DNA of 64,000 nt, taken from Prolixibacteraceae bacterium (lineage in GTDB: Bacteria; Bacteroidota; Bacteroidia; Bacteroidales; Prolixibacteraceae). The notes beneath the pieces are model-generated. The model ran no database searches. It worked only from the letters and a program-made list of their open reading frames with translations, and was not told the origin of the DNA. Made by a program: the position numbers and the translations under genes. Positions 27,376 through 35,502 of the stretch are shown piece by piece. Within the stretch, counting starts at the first letter, position 1. Each line of letters begins with the position of its first letter. The stretch spans positions 233,359 through 297,358 of the forward strand of contig DOAQ01000025.1 of assembly GCA_003506435.1 (NCBI GenBank), in the 5' to 3' direction.

Positions 27376-29217
27376 ATGGGATTCAAATTTATTATCACGC
27401 TTCTTCTGGTCTCTGCGTTAACAAGTGGTTCCGCATTTGCTCAGCAAACTCCTGAAAAAAAGGATTCAACCCATCTTTATGAGAATATTCAAACCTATTC
27501 CGAAGGCAGCAAATTCAGGAAGTTTATGTACCGGTTATTTTTCAAACCGGTTGCTCCTGCTCCGCAAAAAAAGAAAAGTGGAAAGAAAATTTACAAGAAA
27601 CTGATTCAAAAACCATACAGCGCCTTTGAAGGAAAAACCATCCGGCACATCAATATTGAAACGCTTGATCCATTTGGCAGTTCGATTGGCGATACCATTG
27701 CAGCACCTGATAATTTCTTTTCAAGGACAGGAAATAAGTTGCACATCAAATCGCAGCGCGTAACCATCCGGAACCTTTTGCTCATCCATCCAAATCAACA
27801 GTTCGATTCGCTGCTGGTAAAAGAATCAGAGCGCTTGGTGCGAAGCAGGCCCTATCTGCGCGATGTTTCTTTTTTCGTAAAATCAGTTTCAAAAAGCTCT
27901 GATTCGATTGATGTTTTTATCCGCGCATTGGACATCTGGAGCATTATTCCCCGGTTTTCAACATCCGTTTCGCACACTACCGTTGGTTTTACTGATAAAA
28001 ATTTTTTAGGGTTGGGACACGAATTTAAAAATAATATTACCCGGAATTATCACGAAGGAAATTATTCGTACTATACCAATTATTCGGTTCCGAACATCAG
28101 GAACACATTCGTCAGCACGATTTTAAACTACGAAAATGACGGAGATAAATCCTTCAACAGAAGTTTAACCATCGACCGCCCGTTCTTTTCGCCTTTTACC
28201 AGGTGGGCGGCAGGAATAAATTTTACACAGCAGTTCCTGAACGATTCCGTACCGACCGATGATTTGCATCTCGGGCTGCTGAGGTTCAAATTTAATTCTC
28301 AGGATTATTGGGCGGGTAATGCCATACAGCTTTTCAAAGGCAATCCGGAATACAAACGTACAACGAATTTCATTTCTGCCGTGCGTTTTTTGCGGGTCCG
28401 TTATATCGAGAAGCCAAACGAAATGTATGATACTCAGCACATGTTTACTAACGAGAATTTCTATTTGGCAGGTATCGGCGTTTCGACACGTAAATATGTA
28501 CAGGACAAATTCATTTTTAAATATGGCATTACCGAAGATGTGCCCATCGGAAAGGTTCTCAGCCTGACAGGAGGCTTTCAGGAAAAAAATAATACAGGGC
28601 GTTTTTATCTGGGGGCACGTGCTTCGATGGGAAATTATTATCCGTGGGGATACCTGAGTTCCACTATTGAATACGGAACATTCTTTTATAAATCGCATGT
28701 TGAGGAAGGTGTTTTTACCGCAGGTGTGAATTATTTTACCGGATTAATTGAAGTCGGCAAATGGAAATTCAGGCAATTTGTAAAACCCGAGGTCACGATT
28801 GGGATCAACCGTTTTGCTTCCGATAGTTTAACGCTCAACGATGGTTACGGGCTTGATGGTTTCCGCACCACTGCGCTTAAAGGCACGAGCCGCCTGTTGC
28901 TTACCCTGCAAACCCAGGCATACGCGCCCTTCAATTTTATTGGGTTCCGGTTTGGCCCTTATTTCATTTATTCCATGGGCATGCTTGGTGATGAAATACA
29001 AGGATTTAAAAACAGCAAAGTGTATTCACAAATAGGAATCGGTGTTTTAATTAAAAACGAAAACCTGGTGCTAAATACCTTTCAAATCTCTCTTTCGTTT
29101 TATCCCATTATTCCGGAGAAGGGAAAGAATATCTTTAAGATAAATTCGTTCAGTACAGGCGATTTTGGTTTTCGTGATTTTGAAATCGGGAAACCCGGGC
29201 CAGTGGATTTTCGATAA
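27376..29217 (+). CDS. Omp85-like outer-membrane beta-barrel with POTRA region
   Basis: 613 residues. Signal peptide (about 1-22, ending AFAQ), a lysine-rich linker, then a POTRA-like region (GKTIRHINIETLDPFG near 83; LLIHPNQQFDSLLVKESERLVRSRPYLRDVSFFV near 135-168; IDVFIRALDIWSIIP near 178) and a beta-barrel of alternating aromatic strands to the C-terminus. This is the BamA/TamA-superfamily layout without the second half of a BamA POTRA array. Position directly after two MCE modules suggests an outer-membrane partner for lipid traffic; that role is inference. Confidence 0.72.
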   Translation: MGFKFIITLLLVSALTSGSAFAQQTPEKKDSTHLYENIQTYSEGSKFRKFMYRLFFKPVAPAPQKKKSGKKIYKKLIQKPYSAFEGKTIRHINIETLDPFGSSIGDTIAAPDNFFSRTGNKLHIKSQRVTIRNLLLIHPNQQFDSLLVKESERLVRSRPYLRDVSFFVKSVSKSSDSIDVFIRALDIWSIIPRFSTSVSHTTVGFTDKNFLGLGHEFKNNITRNYHEGNYSYYTNYSVPNIRNTFVSTILNYENDGDKSFNRSLTIDRPFFSPFTRWAAGINFTQQFLNDSVPTDDLHLGLLRFKFNSQDYWAGNAIQLFKGNPEYKRTTNFISAVRFLRVRYIEKPNEMYDTQHMFTNENFYLAGIGVSTRKYVQDKFIFKYGITEDVPIGKVLSLTGGFQEKNNTGRFYLGARASMGNYYPWGYLSSTIEYGTFFYKSHVEEGVFTAGVNYFTGLIEVGKWKFRQFVKPEVTIGINRFASDSLTLNDGYGLDGFRTTALKGTSRLLLTLQTQAYAPFNFIGFRFGPYFIYSMGMLGDEIQGFKNSKVYSQIGIGVLIKNENLVLNTFQISLSFYPIIPEKGKNIFKINSFSTGDFGFRDFEIGKPGPVDFR

Positions 29218-29242
29218 AAAGAACAATCTAAACATAAATGGT

Positions 29243-30154
29243 ATGCAATTAAAAAACACGGCAAAAAAAATAGGATACCTCCTTATCGAAAGTTTTAAAG
29301 GATTTAAGAATGACAATGCTGTGAAACTCAGTGCCGCATTGTCCTATTACACCATCTTCTCTTTACCACCGTTATTGATTATCATCATTTTCCTGAGTGG
29401 GATAATCTTCGGAGCAGATGCAGTAAGTGGCGAGATTTTCGGGCAGATTAACGGTTTGGTTGGAAATGATGCAGCACTGCAAATTCAGGGAATAATAAAA
29501 AACGTAAAACTTTTGAACAGCAATAACTATGCTCCTACTTTCGGAATCATTATTTTATTAGTCGGGGCTTCCGGTGTATTTGCCGAAATTCAGGACTCTA
29601 TTAATTTTATATGGGGAATTGAAGCAAAGCCCAAACGCGGGTTTATAAAATATGTATATAATCGTCTTATATCGTTTTCCATGATTGGTTCTGTTGGCTT
29701 TTTACTGTTGGTGGGGCTGATTATAAATTCTTTAATGGACATTTTAAGTAAAAGGCTGGAAGCATATTTTCCACATGATATCATTTATTTATTTTATGCA
29801 ATCAATATACTTATGGTTTTCCTCATCATTACTCTTCTGTTTGTCCTGATTTTTAAAACATTGCCCGATGGAAAAGTAGCCCTGAGAGATTGCATTACCG
29901 GGGCATCTTTCACTGCTTTACTTTTCATGATTGGCAAGTTCGCCATCGGATTTTACCTGGGAAAATACAATGTCACTTCTATTTATGGTGCTGCCAGTTC
30001 CATCATTATTATTCTTATTTGGGTCTATTATTCAGCCATAATACTCTATTTCGGCGCCGAATTCACCAAAGTATTTGCATACACTCATGGGAAAAAGATA
30101 ATTCCCTATGGGTATTCCATTCGAATTGAAAAGGGAAATAACAAGACTCAATAA
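29243..30154 (+). CDS. YihY/virulence factor BrkB family membrane protein
   Basis: 303 residues from the ATG at 29243. Six hydrophobic segments; KLSAALSYYTIFSLPPLLIIII near residue 30, INFIWGIEAKPKRGFIKYVYNRLISF near 120, and LLFMIGKFAIGFYLGKYNVTSIYGAASSIIIILIWVYYSAIILYFGAEFTKVFA towards the end are the family pattern. Function unknown (once mistaken for RNase BN). It probably belongs to the preceding envelope cluster, 25 bp after the barrel gene. Confidence 0.9.
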   Translation: MQLKNTAKKIGYLLIESFKGFKNDNAVKLSAALSYYTIFSLPPLLIIIIFLSGIIFGADAVSGEIFGQINGLVGNDAALQIQGIIKNVKLLNSNNYAPTFGIIILLVGASGVFAEIQDSINFIWGIEAKPKRGFIKYVYNRLISFSMIGSVGFLLLVGLIINSLMDILSKRLEAYFPHDIIYLFYAINILMVFLIITLLFVLIFKTLPDGKVALRDCITGASFTALLFMIGKFAIGFYLGKYNVTSIYGAASSIIIILIWVYYSAIILYFGAEFTKVFAYTHGKKIIPYGYSIRIEKGNNKTQ

Positions 30155-30328
30155 GTCGGAATTCTGAAATTCTTTTGCCAGCCAATATAATAATCCGGGT
30201 ACAGCGCATGTTTAAACATCCGCATAACATCTTCACTGTAATACATTTAACCAACTCCAGACTCTCTTTTGAGTTGTCGGGCATTTATATTATTAGAGTT
30301 TCATGAATATTACATTACCTTTACCTAA

Positions 30329-31009
30329 ATGAGAAAAATAGTAACCTACTTGTTTTTCCTTCTGTTTCTTGTGGTAAACAATGCCTGGACCCCGGAAATT
30401 GAGTCAGAAGAAATAGCAAATGATGACATTTATACGGCAGTGAGTTTATCGGAAACCGGATTAGCCAGAGATGTATTCAATCTGGCAATTAAAGGTTTAA
30501 AGAAGCTCGATACCGAAGGAAAATTAAATAATCCAACGATTGTTACCATCGCCGATTATTCGCAATCGAGCAATCGGAAACGCTTGTATGTTATTGATTT
30601 GAAGAACAGGAAACTTTTGTTTAACACCTATGTTGCGCATGGCCGGAATACCGGTGATGAGTATGCCCGGTATTTTTCGAACGAGAACGGTTCTTTAAAA
30701 AGCAGTCTGGGTTTTTATATTACTGAAAATCCGATCGTTGGTTCCACTACCGGATATGCGCTGATGATCAATGGTGTTGAGAAAGGTTTTAACGATCGTG
30801 CTGCAAAACGTGCAATCATTATCCATGCGGCTGAATATGCGACCGAAAATTTCATTAAAAAATACGGACGGCTCGGACGGAGCTTAGGCTGCCCTGCCCT
30901 TCCGCCTGACATGAATAAACCGATTATTGATCGCATTAAAGGAGGAACATGCCTGTTTATTTACAACCCCGACAACAACTACATTTGCAGCTCGTCACTA
31001 TTGAATTAA
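30329..31009 (+). CDS. Murein L,D-transpeptidase catalytic-domain family protein (YkuD_2)
   Basis: 226 residues with an N-terminal signal (about 1-20). The catalytic part shows VIDLKNRKLLFNTYVAHG, IIIHAAEYATENF (His) and GRLGRSLGCPALP (the Ser-x-Gly-Cys nucleophile), the YkuD_2 variant of L,D-transpeptidases. Likely modifies peptidoglycan cross-links in the periplasm. Its stop overlaps the convergent second L,D-transpeptidase by 12 bp. A TACCTTTA element at 30316-30323 lies so near the ATG that transcription may begin at the start codon. Confidence 0.88.
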   Translation: MRKIVTYLFFLLFLVVNNAWTPEIESEEIANDDIYTAVSLSETGLARDVFNLAIKGLKKLDTEGKLNNPTIVTIADYSQSSNRKRLYVIDLKNRKLLFNTYVAHGRNTGDEYARYFSNENGSLKSSLGFYITENPIVGSTTGYALMINGVEKGFNDRAAKRAIIIHAAEYATENFIKKYGRLGRSLGCPALPPDMNKPIIDRIKGGTCLFIYNPDNNYICSSSLLN

Positions 31010-32284
31010 GCCATACACATCCTTCAGTAAAGTTACTTTCTGCCCGTCAACAATTACCGGCATATAAACAATGAAAACCGGTATTTTTTTTGTCAGCTTT
31101 ATTATTTTGCTTTCGGTGTTTTGCTTCCCGCTTTTTAATTCATTCGCATCCACCTTGCCTTCTGTAAGCAATTCAGCAAGTTCAACAGGTTTTTCCAGAC
31201 GAATACAACCGTGGCTCAAAAAGCGGAGTTCTTTCGTAAAAGCTCCTTTCGAATTCGTGTCATGCAAGTATATACTGAATGGATTTTGCAGATTAAATTT
31301 GAGAACACCCAGCGAATTGTTTGGCCCGGTAGACTCACGAAAAAAGTAGGGAAAGTTTTTCTCATTATAGTCGGCCCAGTTTAATTCCAGATCATCGACA
31401 ACGTTTCCTTTTGCATCAACCACCTCAAAATTATTTCTTTCGAGGTAGCTCTCATCCTTTTGTATTTTGGGTAAAAGCTCTTTTGATGCAATTGAGAAAG
31501 GGACATTCCAGTATGGGAAAGTAACAATACTTGTGATGTACGATGCAATCGCAGGTGTAGGGTTTCTTTTCTTGCCAACCACTATTTTCATTTTCAAAAC
31601 CAACTGATCATTTCGATGATATCGTGCTTCGGTTTCAGGAATATTGACAACGATGTATTCCGGTTGATGGTTAACCGCAATATAGTTCAGGTATTTCATA
31701 GCCAGAACTACTTTTTTGTAATTCAATGTATCTGTTGCGCGGATGGAATCTTTCAGGTATTTTTTCAGGACCAGATAATCCGGATCTTTACAACCGAGCC
31801 TTGAAATTATTTTTGAAACCGGACCCTTGTATCTCGAATTCCTTAACTGATAAATATAAACAGAATCCCGTGGGGCGCTCACTTCATCATAATCAAAATG
31901 GACAACTCCTTCCTGCATGTCTTTGATGAAATTTAAAATCAAACCGGTTATTTGTTGATCCGTTTTCTCTTTTAACGCATTGCCTGTCGATTTCCTGTTG
32001 TGCAATACATTAAGAAGCTGAACCGTCAGTTGTTTATCCGCGACCGACACAAATTGCCGGGCTTTCTCAATTTCAGTAAGCCATTCGGTTGCTCTTTTCA
32101 TGTCTTTGCGCGACGAAAACCAATAAAGCGGCTCATTGTTAATGGTGTAAAATGTTTCCACCATCGGGGTTTTCTTTATTTCGGCCGGTTGCGAAAAACC
32201 GGCGGATGCAAAACAACTGACGATGAATACAAAGAGTATTTTCTTGTGAAAATTGACACCTGTTTTCTTCTTTGGATAACACAT
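30998..32284 (-). CDS. L,D-transpeptidase with scaffold domain (YcbB/LdtD-like)
   Basis: 428 residues. Start chosen at the ATG 32284 because the promoter module ends at 32316, making the longer frame untranslatable. Signal peptide ILFVFIVSCFASAGFS near residues 13-30. A scaffold region precedes the YkuD domain: YIVVNIPETEARY, FPYWNVPFSIASKELLPKI, GVLKFNLQNPFSIYLHDTNSK and SHGCIRLEKPVELAELL, the last with the catalytic Cys. Forms 3-3 peptidoglycan cross-links in the family. It is under its own copy of the stress-type promoter module. Confidence 0.88.
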   Translation of the reverse strand: MCYPKKKTGVNFHKKILFVFIVSCFASAGFSQPAEIKKTPMVETFYTINNEPLYWFSSRKDMKRATEWLTEIEKARQFVSVADKQLTVQLLNVLHNRKSTGNALKEKTDQQITGLILNFIKDMQEGVVHFDYDEVSAPRDSVYIYQLRNSRYKGPVSKIISRLGCKDPDYLVLKKYLKDSIRATDTLNYKKVVLAMKYLNYIAVNHQPEYIVVNIPETEARYHRNDQLVLKMKIVVGKKRNPTPAIASYITSIVTFPYWNVPFSIASKELLPKIQKDESYLERNNFEVVDAKGNVVDDLELNWADYNEKNFPYFFRESTGPNNSLGVLKFNLQNPFSIYLHDTNSKGAFTKELRFLSHGCIRLEKPVELAELLTEGKVDANELKSGKQNTESKIIKLTKKIPVFIVYMPVIVDGQKVTLLKDVYGLIQ

Positions 32285-32315
32285 ATAAAGGATATTAAAC
32301 CAGTTCGATTTATAA

Positions 32316-32381
32316 CAAAGATGGTTCCTTTGCCCCTGAAAAGTTTTACACAATTTCGGCAAAGAGTTACATCATTCACAC
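32316..32381 (-). promoter_or_regulatory. 66-bp repeat-promoter module, copy 3 (drives the YcbB-like L,D-transpeptidase)
   Basis: On the minus strand: GTGTGAAT from 32381, GTAAC from 32370, GTAAA from 32349, -7-like CATCTTTG ending at 32316. Confidence 0.88.
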
Positions 32382-32481
32382 GTTTGGTGTTAGATAAGGC
32401 ACCGTGAATAGGATAATAGGCAAATCGGCGCCGGCTACTGCCAGCTTTTATACCTATCCGGAGGAGCGGAGCTTCTGTTTT

Positions 32482-33096
32482 TTAAACATTAAACGCTAAT
32501 TTTATTCCTCCAATCAGCATGTTGACCCCAAACACACCCAGAATAATTCCCATAATTTTCTCGATGATTACAACGTTTTTTGTTCCTAAAAACCTGACAA
32601 TGTGGTTGCTGTTGATAAAGGCCAGATAACTTATAAATACAAGCAATGCAAGTATGATAATGGTTATAAGCAGATGAAAAAAGTTGGCATTTACAACAAA
32701 ATTCATGGCAGTTACAATTGTTCCGGGACCAGCCATAATGGGTATGGCTAGAGGTGATATGGTAACACCATCGTCGTAAACGGTTTCTTTCAGCAGATGT
32801 GCTTCGTTTTTGTTCGACTGGAGCATTCCAAAGCCGATGTAGAAAACCAAAATACCACCAAATATTTTAAAGGCCGGAATGGTTAAGCCGAAAATCTGGA
32901 AGATATATTTGCCAATTAAAATAAATGCAACAATAATAACAAAGGCTACCAGACAAGCGGTTGTCGCAATCTCCCTCTTTTTCTTTTGCTCCTGTCCTTC
33001 GGTTAGCTTGATAAAAATGGGGACATTGGTTATAGGGTTCATGATCGCAAAAAATGCCGTAAAAACGGTTAGCGAATAGGCGAGAATATTTTCCAT
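32482..33096 (-). CDS. MarC family integral membrane protein
   Basis: 204 residues from the ATG at 33096; the upstream in-frame ATG at 33123 lies inside the promoter -7 region. Six hydrophobic segments. FFAIMNPITNVPIFIKLTEGQ near 17-37 and GDDGVTISPLAIPIMAGPGTIVTAMNF-type sequence near 110-130 (ISPLAIPIMAGPGTI) define MarC. Function unresolved in the family despite the historical antibiotic-resistance name. Its own promoter module (copy 4) lies directly upstream, with a 20-nt leader. Confidence 0.92.
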   Translation of the reverse strand: MENILAYSLTVFTAFFAIMNPITNVPIFIKLTEGQEQKKKREIATTACLVAFVIIVAFILIGKYIFQIFGLTIPAFKIFGGILVFYIGFGMLQSNKNEAHLLKETVYDDGVTISPLAIPIMAGPGTIVTAMNFVVNANFFHLLITIIILALLVFISYLAFINSNHIVRFLGTKNVVIIEKIMGIILGVFGVNMLIGGIKLAFNV

Positions 33097-33124
33097 GTGG
33101 TAATTTGAGATTTTGATATGCAAT

Positions 33125-33190
33125 CAAAAATGCTCTTTTTACTACCAAAAACTGTTACACAATTTTGGCAAAGAGTTACATCATTCACAG
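33125..33190 (-). promoter_or_regulatory. 66-bp repeat-promoter module, copy 4 (drives marC)
   Basis: On the minus strand: CTGTGAAT from 33190 (G1 replaced by C), GTAAC from 33179, GTAAC from 33158, -7-like CATTTTTG ending at 33125. Confidence 0.86.
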
Positions 33191-33198
33191 GTTTGGTG

Positions 33199-35502
33199 TT
33201 AGAACGGATACCCGATTGCTACGTTCAGAACCAGGTTGTCGCGCCGCCACACCGAACTTGTGAAATCGATCTGGTTGGTCACCCAGCGATGGTTTTCTTC
33301 GAGCCAGGGTTTTCGCAAGGGCATGGCCAGGTCGAACCGCAAAATGAAAAAAGAAACATCAACCCGTAATCCCATTCCTGCACCAACAGCCAGTTCATTC
33401 GTAAATTTGGAAATTTTAAACGGGCTTCCAATATCGGAAGGATTTGATTTCAGCGACCACACATTTCCGGCATCAACAAAGATTGCCCCTTTAAAATAGT
33501 TGTAAATAGTGAAGCGATATTCTACATTCGTTTCCAGTTTTACATCGCCGCCCAATTGTAAAAAACCTTTGTTGTTGGTGTCCTGATAAAAAGTACCCGG
33601 ACCAACGGAATTAATATGGAAAGCGCGGATACTGTTTGGCCCGCCGCTGAAAAACTGTTTGGTATAAGGTAAAACCGAAGAGTTGCCATACGGTTTAGCC
33701 ACACCTGCGAAAAACCGCATGGCCAGTTTATTTTTGTCCCTGAAATTATAATATGCCCGGCTGTCCAAACTCAATTTTGCGAATTGTGAATAAATAGAAC
33801 CAACCACTTTTGACGGATTATCGGACGATACTTTTTCGCCGCCAATCCGGTTTGCCAATGAAAAGGCATTTCCGGCAACTTCCGAATTTAAATGAAAATA
33901 GGATTGCAGCTTTTTCCCGGTCAGCATTTGTTCGTTGTAGGTAAACGAATAACTTCCTCCTGCAACAAACTGCTCTTCATAGCTTTTTTTCAGAAAAGGG
34001 TTTGCTTCCAATAAATCGGTGAATGCCGTTGATTCGTTCCCGACTGAAGTATAACTGATGTCGATTGGGTTCAATTCATGTTCTTTCCGGATATTTTCTT
34101 TCCATTTAAAACCATAAACGAAGCGGAAGGTGCGCATATCGAAATAATTGACCCGTTTCATGTAATTGTATGAAAGCAAAAAACTTGTTTTGGGAATATA
34201 GATACTGCTTGTCTGCCTGATATTGAACGGAACAAGAAAACGTGGAAATGTCAGCTCCAGTTGGGGGTTCCACGAATAGGAATACAAATTTTCACCCGTT
34301 CCACCCAGTTGAGCCTCAAATGATCCGGCCAGGTTCAGATTGAGCAATTCCGCCCCATTGAAGGTGTTCCGGTTCAGAATACTTAAATTCATCCGCGGCC
34401 CGGCGTAATTATTCGATTTCGAAACAAGGTCTATTTCTGCCCTGAATGTGCGTTTGGGCATGGGCGTCATCAGAATATTTACATCCAGTAAACCCGGAAC
34501 TGAAGCATTGTTTTCCGAAAAATTCACCTGTACCAATTTAAAACTTCCCATTGACATCAGACGGTTCAATGTGATGATGTGATTCTGTCGCGAAAAAACC
34601 TCCGGTTTTCGTAAATAAATTGATTTTAAAAGTACTTCCGGTTTAATCGCCATTCGTTCTTTTTTGCCGAAGAACACAATATTCTGAACTATTAACGTGT
34701 CTCTTGTATTGCGTGTACGTCTCTCATTTAAAGAATAATTCTGGTTGACAAACACATTGTTGATGTGATACACCGTAAGCGCATTTTTCGGAATACTGTC
34801 TTTTAAAGTCAACTTGAAGGTTACCGTTTGATTTTCGTTTGAGGTGTCGGCTTTAAAAAGCAAATAATCGGGATTGAAATAAAAATAGCCTTTATTCTTT
34901 AAGAAAGCATCGATCCGCATACGCTCGTTTTTCAAAATATCGAGCTTGTAATCGTCGCTCGGTTTAATCAATGATTTATGTTTTTCAGCAAGGATCAGGC
35001 GGCTTAAACTGTCATCTGAAATAACATAAACAAGATCTTTAATGACGTATGGTTGGTGAAGATGACTAGTGTAAATCAGTTTGGCAGTACGCTTTTTTTC
35101 AACGGTTTCCGATTCAGTAAAACTTTTGAATATGCCTATATTGAAAAACCGGGCATCGATTATCGCAGATGTAACTCCGGGTTTAACATTGCTCATCAGT
35201 ACCGGGGCTTCCCCTCTTTTCTTCAGCCACTGTTTCAATTTGGTTTTCGGATTTTCACCGGCTGCATTATACATCCACAATTTCGGGCGGATGCCAAAAA
35301 AACCTTTGTTCGGCGCCGGACGCAAGGCTTCCTCCGCTACGGCTTTGATCGATCGTGTATTCAGTTTATCGGCTGATTCCAGTTTAATTTCCGCACCGGT
35401 ATAAAGCTTTTCACCCTCGGGTAAATGCCTCGTCCCGCTGCATGCCGCCAAAAACAGACAGCCTAAAATCAGTATGAAATTATTCTTGATTGGGTGTGCC
35501 AT
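33199..35502 (-). CDS. tamL: TamL, lipoprotein form of the TamA/Omp85 barrel
   Basis: 767 residues. Signal with lipobox FLAACSG (lipidated Cys21), distinguishing Bacteroidetes TamL from TamA. POTRA-like parts occupy about 30-380 (PEGEKLYTGAEIKLES, NIVFFGKKERMAIKPEVLLKS), then a C-terminal beta-barrel with GGPNSIRAFHINSVGPGTF (the G-N-xIRG/F motif near the barrel closure) and terminal VLNVAIGYPF. With TamB it moves material, perhaps proteins or phospholipids, across the envelope. Overlaps tamB by 23 bp. Confidence 0.9.
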   Translation of the reverse strand: MAHPIKNNFILILGCLFLAACSGTRHLPEGEKLYTGAEIKLESADKLNTRSIKAVAEEALRPAPNKGFFGIRPKLWMYNAAGENPKTKLKQWLKKRGEAPVLMSNVKPGVTSAIIDARFFNIGIFKSFTESETVEKKRTAKLIYTSHLHQPYVIKDLVYVISDDSLSRLILAEKHKSLIKPSDDYKLDILKNERMRIDAFLKNKGYFYFNPDYLLFKADTSNENQTVTFKLTLKDSIPKNALTVYHINNVFVNQNYSLNERRTRNTRDTLIVQNIVFFGKKERMAIKPEVLLKSIYLRKPEVFSRQNHIITLNRLMSMGSFKLVQVNFSENNASVPGLLDVNILMTPMPKRTFRAEIDLVSKSNNYAGPRMNLSILNRNTFNGAELLNLNLAGSFEAQLGGTGENLYSYSWNPQLELTFPRFLVPFNIRQTSSIYIPKTSFLLSYNYMKRVNYFDMRTFRFVYGFKWKENIRKEHELNPIDISYTSVGNESTAFTDLLEANPFLKKSYEEQFVAGGSYSFTYNEQMLTGKKLQSYFHLNSEVAGNAFSLANRIGGEKVSSDNPSKVVGSIYSQFAKLSLDSRAYYNFRDKNKLAMRFFAGVAKPYGNSSVLPYTKQFFSGGPNSIRAFHINSVGPGTFYQDTNNKGFLQLGGDVKLETNVEYRFTIYNYFKGAIFVDAGNVWSLKSNPSDIGSPFKISKFTNELAVGAGMGLRVDVSFFILRFDLAMPLRKPWLEENHRWVTNQIDFTSSVWRRDNLVLNVAIGYPF

